From NCBI GenBank assembly GCA_902601895.1, contig CACKOU010000002.1, forward strand, positions 78,290-142,289: DNA of 64,000 nucleotides, written 5' to 3'. The notes below the pieces were generated by a model that was not told the origin of the DNA, did not search any database, and saw nothing but the letters and a program-made list of their open reading frames with translations. How positions within the stretch are numbered: position 1 is the stretch's first letter; each line of letters starts with the position of its first letter. Position numbers and translations under genes: made by a program. Source of the DNA: an uncultured Pelagibacteraceae bacterium. GTDB lineage: Bacteria > Pseudomonadota > Alphaproteobacteria > Pelagibacterales > Pelagibacteraceae. Positions 43,073 through 51,494 of the stretch are shown here, one piece after another.

Positions 43073-44045
43073 AGTTTACCAACTTTGACTTTATATCTGA
43101 TACTGATTTTTTATCCATTGTTGACATTAAAAAGATATTTTTTTTTAATTTATTCTTGAGTTTTTTTATCTTCTCTTTTTTTTCCTCTTCATCTATTAGG
43201 TCAGTTTTATTTAAAACTACAATTTCTTTTTTTTTAACTAAATCTTTACTGTATTTTGATAATTCTTTTCTGACTTGATTGTAAGAAATAAATAAATCAT
43301 CTTCAGTTATATCTATTAAATGCAGCAAAGTTTTGCACCTTTCTATATGTTTTAAAAATTTTATCCCAAGACCAGTTCCGGTATGAGCGCCCTCAATTAA
43401 GCCTGGTATATCTGCTAAAGTAACTTCTTTGTCATCATAACTAGCAACCCCAAGATTTGGATTAATTGTAGTAAATTTATAGTTTGCTATTTTTGGATTT
43501 GCACTCGTCATTGATGCAAGCAAACTGGATTTCCCAGCATTGGGTAATCCTATGATACCGATATCGGCAATTGTTTTTAGTTGAAGCCAAATCCAAAATT
43601 CCTCTCCTTGACCCCCTTTTGTAAATTTCTTTGGGGCTCTATTGGTTGAGGACTTAAACCTTGTATTTCCAAATCCACCTTTACCTCCGCTTGCTACTAA
43701 AAACTCCTCTTTCTGACTTTTAAAATCATAAATAAGTGTTTTATTATCTTCCTCAAATACTTGTGTTCCTAAAGGTACTTTTAAGTATAAATCTTCACCA
43801 CCTTTCCCAGTTTTGTTTTTTCCACTGCCATCCTTTCCTCTTTCAGCTTTGAAGTGTTGTTGGTACCTGTAATCAATCAAAGTATTAAGATTTCTTTCAC
43901 TTATAAGAATTACAGATCCTCCTTTCCCTCCATCGCCGCCATCAGGGCCACCAAATTCTACAAATTTTTCCCTACGAAAACTTGGAGATCCTGATCCTCC
44001 GTTGCCAGCTTTTACAAATATCTTAACTTGATCTAGAAATTTCAT
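43062..44045 (-). CDS. obgE: Obg-family GTPase
   Basis: Obg couples ribosome assembly and growth control to GTP. The 327-residue protein has the glycine-rich OBG domain (about 1-158; VKAGNGGSGSPSFRREKFV, GGPDGGDGGKGGSVI) and a G domain with GLPNAGKSSLLASM, ADIPGLIEGAHTGTGLGIKF and NKTDLI. The optional C-terminal domain is absent. It follows rpmA by 27 bp, the conserved rplU-rpmA-obgE order. Confidence 0.98.
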   Translation of the reverse strand: MKFLDQVKIFVKAGNGGSGSPSFRREKFVEFGGPDGGDGGKGGSVILISERNLNTLIDYRYQQHFKAERGKDGSGKNKTGKGGEDLYLKVPLGTQVFEEDNKTLIYDFKSQKEEFLVASGGKGGFGNTRFKSSTNRAPKKFTKGGQGEEFWIWLQLKTIADIGIIGLPNAGKSSLLASMTSANPKIANYKFTTINPNLGVASYDDKEVTLADIPGLIEGAHTGTGLGIKFLKHIERCKTLLHLIDITEDDLFISYNQVRKELSKYSKDLVKKKEIVVLNKTDLIDEEEKKEKIKKLKNKLKKNIFLMSTMDKKSVSDIKSKLVNYVS

Positions 44046-44072
44046 ATAACAACTATGTGAGTGTTGTATCTA

Positions 44073-44327
44073 TTAATTGGGCTTTACAGAAACGTAAGTT
44101 CTATCAGATTTTGATTTTTTAAACTCTACTTTACCTTTAACAACTGAAAAAATCGAATGGTCTTTACCCATGCCAACATTTTCTCCGGGAAATATTTTCG
44201 TTCCCCTTTGTCTTACAATTATGTTGCCAGGCATAACTATCTCACCACCATATTTTTTCACGCCCAGTCTTCGACCTGCACTGTCTCTTCCGTTTCTTGA
44301 CGATCCACCTGCTTTTTTCGTTGCCAT
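44073..44327 (-). CDS. rpmA: 50S ribosomal protein L27
   Basis: The 84-residue protein begins [20 protein letters not shown], the exact family N-terminus reaching toward the peptidyl-transferase centre, followed by [30 protein letters not shown] and GKVEFKK. It follows rplU by 10 bp. Confidence 0.99.
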   Translation of the reverse strand: MATKKAGGSSRNGRDSAGRRLGVKKYGGEIVMPGNIIVRQRGTKIFPGENVGMGKDHSIFSVVKGKVEFKKSKSDRTYVSVKPN

Positions 44328-44337
44328 AAATTACTTT

Positions 44338-44739
44338 TTATTTAGCTGCTTCCTTAGTTTCAACCGTTTTTTTTGATGGTATTTCTTTTCTTTTTTCTGC
44401 TTCAGAAATAACTTTACCATCTTTTGAATAGATCTTACTTATTCTTACCATTGTGAATTTTTGTCTATGACCATTTTTTCTTCGCGAATTTTGTCTTCTT
44501 CTTTTTTTAAAAATAAGAACTGTTCTATTTTTTCCATTTTTTATTAATTCAGCTTCAACTTTAGCTCCACTAATAGTTGGCTCCCCTAATTCTAAATTTT
44601 TATCATCTCCGTAAGCTAATATTTCATTAAACTCTATTTTTGAATTTTCTTTTGAATCTTCGAGTTTTTCAACTTTAAGAATCTCTCCAGCTTTAACTTT
44701 ATATTGTTTACCACCTGTTTGAATTACTGCGAATGACAT
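44338..44739 (-). CDS. rplU: 50S ribosomal protein L21 with short C-terminal extension
   Basis: The first 103 residues are typical L21 (MSFAVIQTGGKQYKVKAGEI, EILAYGDD, IFKKRRRQNSRRKNGHRQ). About 30 further residues rich in Lys and Glu (around KRKEIPSKKTVETKEAAK) extend the C-terminus beyond the usual end. First gene of the nine-gene leftward run to rppH; a good promoter lies directly upstream. Confidence 0.97.
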   Translation of the reverse strand: MSFAVIQTGGKQYKVKAGEILKVEKLEDSKENSKIEFNEILAYGDDKNLELGEPTISGAKVEAELIKNGKNRTVLIFKKRRRQNSRRKNGHRQKFTMVRISKIYSKDGKVISEAEKRKEIPSKKTVETKEAAK

Positions 44740-44765
44740 AGTTAACCCTAATTTTTATAGAGAGC

Positions 44766-44793
44766 AATATAGTCCGGGTTGTATTATAGTCAA
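44766..44793 (-). promoter_or_regulatory. Promoter of the rplU-rpmA-obgE-proBA-nadD-rsfS-ctpA-rppH run
   Basis: Read on the minus strand, TTGACT (44793-44788) and TATATT (44771-44766) are 16 bases apart, close to the sigma-70 consensus. They lie in the 64-bp gap between the rplU start and the gloB stop, predicting a leader of about 20 bases. Confidence 0.65.
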
Positions 44794-44803
44794 GTTTAAT
44801 AAC

Positions 44804-45523
44804 TTAAAAATTATCCTTTAAATCCCGCAATTTTTTGAAATTTTCTAGATCGTTTGACTTAAGAAAAATGTTACAATTAAGTTCCTCACTAATCGTCGAT
44901 GGCATACTAGTTTTACCTTGTTTAATTTTTTCTTTAATTTCTTTAATTTTGTTTAGTAATTCTTTGTTATTGGAATCTTGTGCTAAACAAAATTCAGAAT
45001 TCTTTAGAGTATACTCATGTCCACAATAAATTTTTGTATCTTTATCTAAATTTTTTAAAACTTGTAATGAGTTATACATTTGCTCATAACTTCCTTCAAA
45101 AATTCTTCCACATCCCAAGGAAAATAAAGTATCTCCTGTAAAAATTAATTTATTTTTAAAAAAATGAAAACAAATGTGACCTATTGTATGACCTGGGACA
45201 TGATATATTTTTGCTTCAAAAATATCTTCTTTCCAAATTTCACCATCATTTAAGCAAATATCAATTTGAGGTATTCTACTTTTATCTCCAATATAACCTA
45301 CTACTTCTGCATTAAATTTTTTTTTTAATTCCTCATTCCCACCCACATGGTCATTATGATGATGTGTATTTAATATATATTTTAAATTTAATTTATTTTT
45401 CTCTAAATAATTTATAATTGGATCTGCTTCACCAGGATCAATAACACAACAATTTCTATTAGCTTCATTAATTAAAATGTAAGAAAAATTATCTTCCAGA
45501 CACTTAATAATTTCTACTTTCAT
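44804..45523 (-). CDS. gloB: Hydroxyacylglutathione hydrolase (glyoxalase II)
   Basis: GloB hydrolyses S-lactoylglutathione to lactate and glutathione. The 239-residue metallo-beta-lactamase-fold protein has the metal motif ILNTHHHNDHVGGNEEL, VPGHTIGHICFHF, FTGDTLFSLGCGRIFEG and YCGHEYT, with a C-terminal glutathione-binding helix region. It is adjacent to metW without a gap, so it probably shares the SAM-controlled metX transcript. Confidence 0.93.
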   Translation of the reverse strand: MKVEIIKCLEDNFSYILINEANRNCCVIDPGEADPIINYLEKNKLNLKYILNTHHHNDHVGGNEELKKKFNAEVVGYIGDKSRIPQIDICLNDGEIWKEDIFEAKIYHVPGHTIGHICFHFFKNKLIFTGDTLFSLGCGRIFEGSYEQMYNSLQVLKNLDKDTKIYCGHEYTLKNSEFCLAQDSNNKELLNKIKEIKEKIKQGKTSMPSTISEELNCNIFLKSNDLENFKKLRDLKDNF

Positions 45524-46120
45524 TTAACTTTCTATTAAAAATATACCTAAGTGAGAGTCAAGATTTTTATAATTTAAATTTGATTTATTTATTTCTGAAA
45601 TTCGACTTTTTTTTAAAGCAATAGACTTATATATTTTAATATTCTTAGTACTGCAAAAATTATAAAAATCTTTAATTGTGCACATATGTAAATTTGGTGT
45701 GTTGTACCACTCATGAGGTAAATTTTCCGTTACAGGCATTGTGCCTTTGAACAATAATTGTAGTCTAACTCTCCAGTAACCAAAATTAGGTATGGTAACA
45801 ATTACCTTTTTTCCTACTTTAAGTAATTCATTAATTACTAATTCAGGATTCAGAAATGCTTGTAATGTTTGGCTTAAAATAACGTAATCAAAAGACGATT
45901 TAGGAAATTGTTTTAAATCGCTTTCAGCATTTCCTTCTATAACAGTTAATCCTTTTGATAAACAATTTTGAACTTTTTCTTTAGAAATTTCTAATCCACG
46001 AATATCTTTAGTTTTGTTTTCTTGTAAAAATTTCATTAAGTCTCCATTGCCACAACCAACATCGAGAACTCTAGTATTTTCCTCTATCAAATTAGATATA
46101 ATATTAAATTCTTCTTTCAT
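45524..46120 (-). CDS. metW: Methionine biosynthesis protein MetW
   Basis: MetW is a small class I methyltransferase-like protein that partners MetX. The 198-residue protein has the SAM-fold motif VLDVGCGNGDLMKFL, SFDYVILSQTLQAF, and VTIPNFGYWRVRLQLLFKG with LPHEWYNTPNLHMCTIKDF, the MetW-specific part. It overlaps metX by 17 bp, the usual metX-metW coupling. Confidence 0.96.
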   Translation of the reverse strand: MKEEFNIISNLIEENTRVLDVGCGNGDLMKFLQENKTKDIRGLEISKEKVQNCLSKGLTVIEGNAESDLKQFPKSSFDYVILSQTLQAFLNPELVINELLKVGKKVIVTIPNFGYWRVRLQLLFKGTMPVTENLPHEWYNTPNLHMCTIKDFYNFCSTKNIKIYKSIALKKSRISEINKSNLNYKNLDSHLGIFLIES

Positions 46121-47237
46121 TTATAATTTTGTAGGTTGAATTAATATAATCTCCAAGTGTCTTTAGGAAACTTGGAACATCAAGCAAAAATGAGTCATGT
46201 CCTTTATCAGATTCTATTTCAATAAATCCGACATCTGCACCAATAGAATTTAATGCTATAACTATTTCTCTATTCTCAGATGTTGGATACAACCAATCTG
46301 ATGTAAATGATATTACAAAAAATTTTGTTTTAGTTTTTTTGAATGCATCAGATAAATTTCCTTTGTACTGTTTGGATAAGTCAAAATAATCCATTGCACG
46401 AGTTATATATAGATAACTATTAGCATCAAATCTATCAACAAACACAGAACCTTGGTATCTAAGATAACTCTCAATTTGAAAATCTGCCTCAAATCCATAT
46501 CTTAGGCTATCCCTATCTTGCAATTTTCTTCCAAATTTTTCCTGCAATCCTTTTTCAGAAAGATAAGTAATATGTGCTGCCATTCTTGCTACTGCTAAAC
46601 CTTTGTCAGGATTTAATTTGTAATTACTATAAAATCCATTTTCCCACTTACTGTCAGCCATAATTGCTTGTCTTCCTAATTCATTAAACGCTATGTTTTG
46701 TGCCGAGTGACTAGATGTGCAAGCAATCGGTATTGCGAGTTTTGCTTTATCTGGAAAATTGGCAACAAATTGTAGCACTTGCATTCCACCCATTGAACCA
46801 CCTACTACAGCAAAAAGTTTTTCAATTTCTAAATATTTAATTAGCTCATATTGAGCGTTAACCATGTCGTTAATAGTTATAATTGGAAAATCAGTTCCTA
46901 TTTGTTTACCAGTGGACTCATTTATTGTGCTAGGTCCGTAAGATCCCATGCAGCCTCCCATAACGTTTGCACAAATCACAAAAAATTTATTTGTATCAAT
47001 TGGCTTATTTTCTCCAACAACATAACTCCACCAACCATCTTTATTAGTTATTGGGTTTTTTCCAGAAACATATTGATCTCCAGTCAAAGCATGGAAAACT
47101 AATATTGCATTACTTTTTTCACTGTTTAATTCCCCATATGTCTCATATGCTATTGGAAAGTTATTAATTTCCTTACCACAATCCAATTTAAGGGGATTTG
47201 ATATAATTATTTTTTTTGTATCAATATTCTTATTCAT
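46104..47237 (-). CDS. metX: Homoserine O-acetyltransferase/succinyltransferase (MetX type)
   Basis: MetX acylates homoserine, the first committed step to methionine. The 377-residue alpha/beta hydrolase has CANVMGGCMGSYGPS, the nucleophile elbow VVGGSMGGMQVLQF, SFTSDWLYPTSENREI with the catalytic Asp, and the His in SDKGHDSFLLD. Whether acetyl- or succinyl-CoA is used cannot be read from the name alone. Translation is probably controlled by the SAM-II riboswitch 36 bases upstream. Confidence 0.95.
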   Translation of the reverse strand: MNKNIDTKKIIISNPLKLDCGKEINNFPIAYETYGELNSEKSNAILVFHALTGDQYVSGKNPITNKDGWWSYVVGENKPIDTNKFFVICANVMGGCMGSYGPSTINESTGKQIGTDFPIITINDMVNAQYELIKYLEIEKLFAVVGGSMGGMQVLQFVANFPDKAKLAIPIACTSSHSAQNIAFNELGRQAIMADSKWENGFYSNYKLNPDKGLAVARMAAHITYLSEKGLQEKFGRKLQDRDSLRYGFEADFQIESYLRYQGSVFVDRFDANSYLYITRAMDYFDLSKQYKGNLSDAFKKTKTKFFVISFTSDWLYPTSENREIVIALNSIGADVGFIEIESDKGHDSFLLDVPSFLKTLGDYINSTYKIINERRI

Positions 47238-47272
47238 AATAATTGTACTGATTGAATTGTGAGAAAAAAAAC

Positions 47273-47322
47273 ATTTTAGCGGTTTTTTTATAGCGCTCGC
47301 AATTCAGTATAAATCAGCGCAA
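47273..47322 (-). promoter_or_regulatory. SAM-II riboswitch upstream of metX
   Basis: On the minus strand the block GCGCTGATTTA (47320-47310), then TTGCGAGCGC (47302-47293), an A-rich linker and GCTAAAA (47280-47274) matches the SAM-II aptamer in order and spacing. P1 is five pairs: GCGCT 47320-47316 with AGCGC 47297-47293. The pseudoknot is less clear; GCG 47300-47298 with CGC 47281-47279 is one option. SAM-II aptamers bind S-adenosylmethionine and shut off downstream translation; marine alphaproteobacterial metX genes are classic hosts. A run of eight T follows at 47270-47263. Confidence 0.88.
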
Positions 47323-47326
47323 GCAG

Positions 47327-47355
47327 CTTTTACTTCAAAGGAATTTATATGTCAA
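47327..47355 (-). promoter_or_regulatory. Promoter of metX-metW-gloB
   Basis: A perfect TTGACA on the minus strand (47355-47350) is followed after 17 bases by TAAAAG (47332-47327). Transcription would begin about 7 bases on, near 47320, the first base of aptamer stem P1. The -10 is weak but the position fits the riboswitch exactly. Confidence 0.55.
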
Positions 47356-47399
47356 ATATTGCTCAATTAATTATTGTTTTATCTAGTTAAAAGACTATT

Positions 47400-47405
47400 T
47401 ATAAT
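47400..47405 (+). promoter_or_regulatory. Candidate -10 box for hisC
   Basis: A consensus TATAAT lies at 47400-47405, only 12 bp before the hisC ATG; no good -35 is seen. Use of this box would give a nearly leaderless mRNA. Confidence 0.35.
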
Positions 47406-47417
47406 GAAATATTTACT

Positions 47418-48500
47418 ATGACAGCGTTAAGATTTAAAAACATAAAATTACAGAGTTACAAACCAGGGAAATCCCTATTGGCTGGTAATAAAAAAATTAT
47501 TAAGTTATCCGCAAATGAGTCTGCCTTGGGAGTCAGTAAAAATGTCGAAAAAATTGTTAAGTCTAAATTTGATATATCAAAATATCCAGATAGTAAATTT
47601 TTGGAGTTAACACAAAAAATATCAAAGAAGTATAGTTGTGACAAATCCAAGATAATTTGTGGCTCTGGTTCTGATGAAGTAATTCAGATGCTTTGTCAAT
47701 TATTCCTTAGAGAAAATGATGAAGTTGTTGTTCCTCAGTACAGTTTCCTCATGTATAGGATCTACTCCAAAATTGTTGGAGCAAATGTAAAATTAGCTAA
47801 AGAAATTAATTTTAAAGTTTCAGTTAAAGAAATTCTTAAAAAGACATCAAAAAAAACAAAAATTGTTTTTATTGCAAATCCAAATAATCCAACAGGCACT
47901 TATTTAACAAAAAACGAGCTATTAGACTTAAGGAGAAGATTAAATAAAAATATTTTATTGGTTGTTGATGATGCATATTTTGAATATATGAAGAATAAGG
48001 ATTACAAATCTGGAATTGAGTTATTTAAAAACTCTAAAAATGTATTTATTTTAAGAACATTTTCAAAAATTTATGGTCTAGCTTCATTAAGGATAGGCTG
48101 GGGATACGGTGATAAATCTATAATTAAAGAATTATATAAAATTAAACCACCTTTTAACGTAAATAAATTTGCCCAAATTTGTGCTGTTGAATCACTTAAA
48201 GACAATAAATTTGTTAAAAAGTCAGTAATACATAATCTTAAATGGTGCAAAAAAATAAAAAACGAGATGTTAAAATATAATATTGGTACAAACAAAATAT
48301 CTGGAAATTTCTTTTTATTAGATTTCAAAAAAGCAAAATTTACCGCAGATACAACTTTAAAAAAATTACAGAAATATGGAATTATACTAAGAGAAATGAA
48401 TTCATATGGCATAAAAAATTGTTTAAGACTTACAATTGGCAACACAAAAGAAAACCAAATATTCCTTAAAAGAATGAATCTTATTTTTAAAAATGTTTAA
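47418..48500 (+). CDS. hisC: Histidinol-phosphate aminotransferase family protein
   Basis: This 360-residue class II PLP aminotransferase has ANESALGVSKNV, CGSGSDEVIQMLCQLF, FIANPNNPTGTYLTKNEL, VVDDAYFEYM and the PLP-lysine in RTFSKIYGLASLRIGWG. It works on histidinol phosphate; because it is followed directly by a prephenate-dehydrogenase gene, it may also (or instead) serve aromatic amino-acid transamination, as HisC-like enzymes in alphaproteobacterial hisC-tyrC pairs can. It overlaps the next gene by 8 bp. Confidence 0.92.
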   Translation: MTALRFKNIKLQSYKPGKSLLAGNKKIIKLSANESALGVSKNVEKIVKSKFDISKYPDSKFLELTQKISKKYSCDKSKIICGSGSDEVIQMLCQLFLRENDEVVVPQYSFLMYRIYSKIVGANVKLAKEINFKVSVKEILKKTSKKTKIVFIANPNNPTGTYLTKNELLDLRRRLNKNILLVVDDAYFEYMKNKDYKSGIELFKNSKNVFILRTFSKIYGLASLRIGWGYGDKSIIKELYKIKPPFNVNKFAQICAVESLKDNKFVKKSVIHNLKWCKKIKNEMLKYNIGTNKISGNFFLLDFKKAKFTADTTLKKLQKYGIILREMNSYGIKNCLRLTIGNTKENQIFLKRMNLIFKNV

Positions 48501-49386
48501 TAATATTCTTATTATTGGTTGTGGATTGATAGGCTCATCAATATTAAAGGCATCAATACAAAAAAAAATTTCTAAAAATTTTTTCATATTTGAAAAATCT
48601 AAAAAATATGTATCTATTATTAAAAAATTTAACAAAAAAATTAAATTTTTAACAAGGTTAGATAAAAATTTAAATAAAATTGATCTTGTGATTTTAAGCA
48701 CTCCTATGAGTGAATATCCTAAATTTTTTTCGTCATTAAATAAAAATCTCAATCATAATTCAATTATAACTGATGTTGGTTCAACAAAAAAAAATCTAAT
48801 TTCTTTAAAAAAAAAAAAATTATCAAAAAATCTTGATTGGGTGATGAGTCATCCTATCTCAGGATCCGAAGTTAGTGGGCCCAAATATGGTAATGCTAAT
48901 TTGTTCAAAAACAAGTGGTGCATAATAATAAAAGATAAAAATGTTCTAAAACAAAAAAAAGTAGAGAGATTTTGGAAATCTTTAGGATCTAAAATAATTA
49001 TTATGAACCCTGATGATCATGATAAAATTTTTTCAGTCACTAGCCATCTACCTCACTTGATTGCTTATAATTTAATAAAAACTGCTCAGGATTTTCAGAA
49101 AAAAAAGAATAAAAATTTGATTAAATTTAGTGCAGGCGGATTAAGAGATTTTTCAAGAATTGCTGCATCCAACGAAATAATGTGGAGAGATATATTTTTC
49201 GAGAATAAAACTAATATGATTGAAGCAATAAATCTTTTTATGAAAAATTTAAAAGATTTTAAGAAGAATATAAGCAAGAAAGAAAATTCAAAGATAATAA
49301 AAAAATTAATCAATTCGAAAGTAGTAAGAAAACAAATAATTTCTCAAAAACAAGATATTTCCAAACCTGATTTTGGTCGAGAATAA
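48493..49386 (+). CDS. tyrA: Prephenate/arogenate (cyclohexadienyl) dehydrogenase
   Basis: This 297-residue TyrA-type dehydrogenase makes the tyrosine precursor. It has the NAD fold ILIIGCGLIGSSILKAS, STPMSEYPKFF, ITDVGSTKKNLI, MSHPISGSEVSGPKYGN (substrate-binding) and FSVTSHLPHLIAY, with SAGGLRDFSRIAAS near the end. Lysine content is very high, in line with the local AT bias. The stop is 1 bp from the convergent NlpC/P60 stop. Confidence 0.93.
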   Translation: MFNNILIIGCGLIGSSILKASIQKKISKNFFIFEKSKKYVSIIKKFNKKIKFLTRLDKNLNKIDLVILSTPMSEYPKFFSSLNKNLNHNSIITDVGSTKKNLISLKKKKLSKNLDWVMSHPISGSEVSGPKYGNANLFKNKWCIIIKDKNVLKQKKVERFWKSLGSKIIIMNPDDHDKIFSVTSHLPHLIAYNLIKTAQDFQKKKNKNLIKFSAGGLRDFSRIAASNEIMWRDIFFENKTNMIEAINLFMKNLKDFKKNISKKENSKIIKKLINSKVVRKQIISQKQDISKPDFGRE

Positions 49387-49387
49387 T

Positions 49388-50134
49388 TCAGATCCTTGTT
49401 ACTTTCTTTACATCTAATTTCGCGGTTTCTTTAATTAGTTTTATCGTTTTTTTAATTGGCATTATGATTACTCTTTTTTTTGGACCATAAGCGTGGATAA
49501 GATCATTTGTATTGATGCATATTGCAACATGTCCTTTCCAAAAAATAATATCACCTTTTTTAAATTTTTTTTTGTATCTCACACCTTTTTTTAATTTAAC
49601 TTGATCAATCGTATCTCTTGGAAAAAAATTATTATTAAATTTATAAAATATTTGTAATAGAGCAGAACAATCAATTCCTTTGAATGTTTTTCCACCCCAT
49701 TTATATTTACAATTTAGAAAACTTTTAAATATCTTTACAAAATCAGAATTTTTTTTTTGGATTGGAAATATGTCTTTTGATCTTAGCCATTTATCTTTTT
49801 TATACATAATAAAATTTTTATCCCTTTTTAAAATTTGAATCTTGCTCGTAAATGGTAAAAACTTTTTTGATTTCTCTTTTTTATTACCAAAATAAATTCT
49901 AGCTTTTAAAATTCCAACTTTGTGAGTTGGATTGAATTTTTTGTAGCTATCAATTTTTTTTATAAAGCCTGAATATTTGTCATATGAAGTCTTTATTTTA
50001 AAATAATTATTCTTTTTACTAATTATTTTAAAACTCTCACCGTAGATAAGTTGAGAGCTAATATTAGAGTTCTTCCTTGGTTCCTCTAATATATTGATAA
50101 TTGGCTCTTTTAAAAAAAAACTATTTTGCACCAA
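49388..50134 (-). CDS. NlpC/P60 family cysteine peptidase with SH3-like repeats
   Basis: This 248-residue protein has two bacterial SH3-like segments (about 10-60 and 70-125) and a C-terminal NlpC/P60 domain with the nucleophile in KYKWGGKTFKGIDCSALLQ and the His in FWKGHVAICI, followed by LIHAYGPKKRVI. The family cuts gamma-D-Glu-diamino-acid bonds in peptidoglycan peptides. No signal peptide is visible, so it is probably cytoplasmic. It overlaps the AmpG-like gene by 14 bp, which supports a role in muropeptide recycling. Confidence 0.88.
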   Translation of the reverse strand: MVQNSFFLKEPIINILEEPRKNSNISSQLIYGESFKIISKKNNYFKIKTSYDKYSGFIKKIDSYKKFNPTHKVGILKARIYFGNKKEKSKKFLPFTSKIQILKRDKNFIMYKKDKWLRSKDIFPIQKKNSDFVKIFKSFLNCKYKWGGKTFKGIDCSALLQIFYKFNNNFFPRDTIDQVKLKKGVRYKKKFKKGDIIFWKGHVAICINTNDLIHAYGPKKRVIIMPIKKTIKLIKETAKLDVKKVTRI

Positions 50135-51494
50135 TTTTAATTTTACTCCTTATAAACCATAAACAAATTAAAGATGGGATAACCATTAAAGTGGTAATTA
50201 TAAAAAAGGTTCCCCAGTCTCCGTTTAGCCAATCAACTAAAGCACCCGATGAAGAAGCAAGTGTCGTTCTTCCTGCAGTTCCAATTGAAGCTAGAAGTGC
50301 ATACTGTGTAGCGGTATAAGTCCTATCCACTAAAAGAGAGATAAAAGCTACGAAAGCAACAGTTGCAAATGCTGCAGATATATCATCAGCGATAACCGCT
50401 AAAGCAAACAACCATTCAGATTTTCCTGACCACGCGAGAGCAGCAAATAATAAATTTGTTGCTGCCATAAATCCACCGGCAACAAACATTGTTTTTATTG
50501 TGCCAGCTCTCATAGCAAATATTCCACCTAATAATGTAAATACAACTGTCGTTATCCAGCCTAGAGTTTTAGAGTATATCGCTATTTCACCTTTTGAAAA
50601 TCCAACCTCTTTATAAAAAACTATGGACATTCTTCCAAGAAAGGCCTCTCCAATTTTAAAAAGAAAGACAAAGCCAAGGATTCCAACTGCAATTGAGAAA
50701 CCATTTTTTTTGAAGAAACTAATTATTGGACCTCCTATTGTACCAGTAGTATAAGCAACAACTTTTGTTATTACATTATTTGATCCAAGTTTTGATTGTA
50801 TTATTTCGTCTGTTGCTTTTTGTTTGTTTTGCCTATCTGTTGTTATAGGCTCGTGAATAAACATTAAACCTATATTCATCAGGATTACTACAACTCCAAG
50901 AACTAAAAAAGTAGTTTGCCAGTAATCTTCAATTCCAATGTTTTGAAAAAATTCGGCAGTAAACAATGCTATAACACCACCTAACTTATATCCGGTCCAC
51001 CATCCAACTACAGCCATAGCAGCACCTGCTGCCATAGATTTTCCTTCATCAGCATTAATTTGTTCGATTCTCAACGCATCAACTGTAATATCTTGTGTAG
51101 CCGAAGCAATTGCTATAACTAATCCAACACCAATTAGTAACGCCAAATTTTCTGTAGGATTAATAAAACTCCAAACAATTAAACTAAATAAAATTATAAT
51201 TTGCATAAGGACAATCCAGCCTCGTCGATGCCCTAATCTTTTTGTTAAAAAAGGAATTTGTATTCTATCAATTATTGGTGCCCACAAATAATTAAAGGCG
51301 TACACTCCAAATATTAAACCTGCCCATCCAATAGTCGATCTACTTAAACCCTCTTCTTTTAGCCAAAGGCTTAAACTGCTGGCAATTAAAACCCAAGGAA
51401 ATCCACTAATTGCACCAAGAAGTAATATTCTTAGCATTCGAATATCCTTGTAAACTAAAATAGATTCCGACCAGGTTTGTTTTTTTTCAAACAT
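50121..51494 (-). CDS. ampG: AmpG-like muropeptide permease (MFS)
   Basis: Read from ATG 51494, the protein has 457 residues and about twelve to fourteen membrane segments, with LLGAISGFPWVLIASSLSLW and SATQDITVDALRIEQI, the latter typical of AmpG (TQDI-x-x-D-A-x-R). AmpG imports GlcNAc-anhydroMurNAc peptides for recycling. A longer reading from 51584 would add 30 residues lying inside trkH and without family support, so the TAATG overlap start at 51494 is preferred. Alternative: a related PAT-family carrier. Confidence 0.85.
   Translation of the reverse strand: MFEKKQTWSESILVYKDIRMLRILLLGAISGFPWVLIASSLSLWLKEEGLSRSTIGWAGLIFGVYAFNYLWAPIIDRIQIPFLTKRLGHRRGWIVLMQIIILFSLIVWSFINPTENLALLIGVGLVIAIASATQDITVDALRIEQINADEGKSMAAGAAMAVVGWWTGYKLGGVIALFTAEFFQNIGIEDYWQTTFLVLGVVVILMNIGLMFIHEPITTDRQNKQKATDEIIQSKLGSNNVITKVVAYTTGTIGGPIISFFKKNGFSIAVGILGFVFLFKIGEAFLGRMSIVFYKEVGFSKGEIAIYSKTLGWITTVVFTLLGGIFAMRAGTIKTMFVAGGFMAATNLLFAALAWSGKSEWLFALAVIADDISAAFATVAFVAFISLLVDRTYTATQYALLASIGTAGRTTLASSSGALVDWLNGDWGTFFIITTLMVIPSLICLWFIRSKIKIGAK

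Noticed and set aside
47273..47322. SAM-V instead of SAM-II riboswitch
   Set aside because: SAM-V shares the binding pocket and occurs in marine bacteria, but the GCGCTGATTTA block and metX setting fit SAM-II better.
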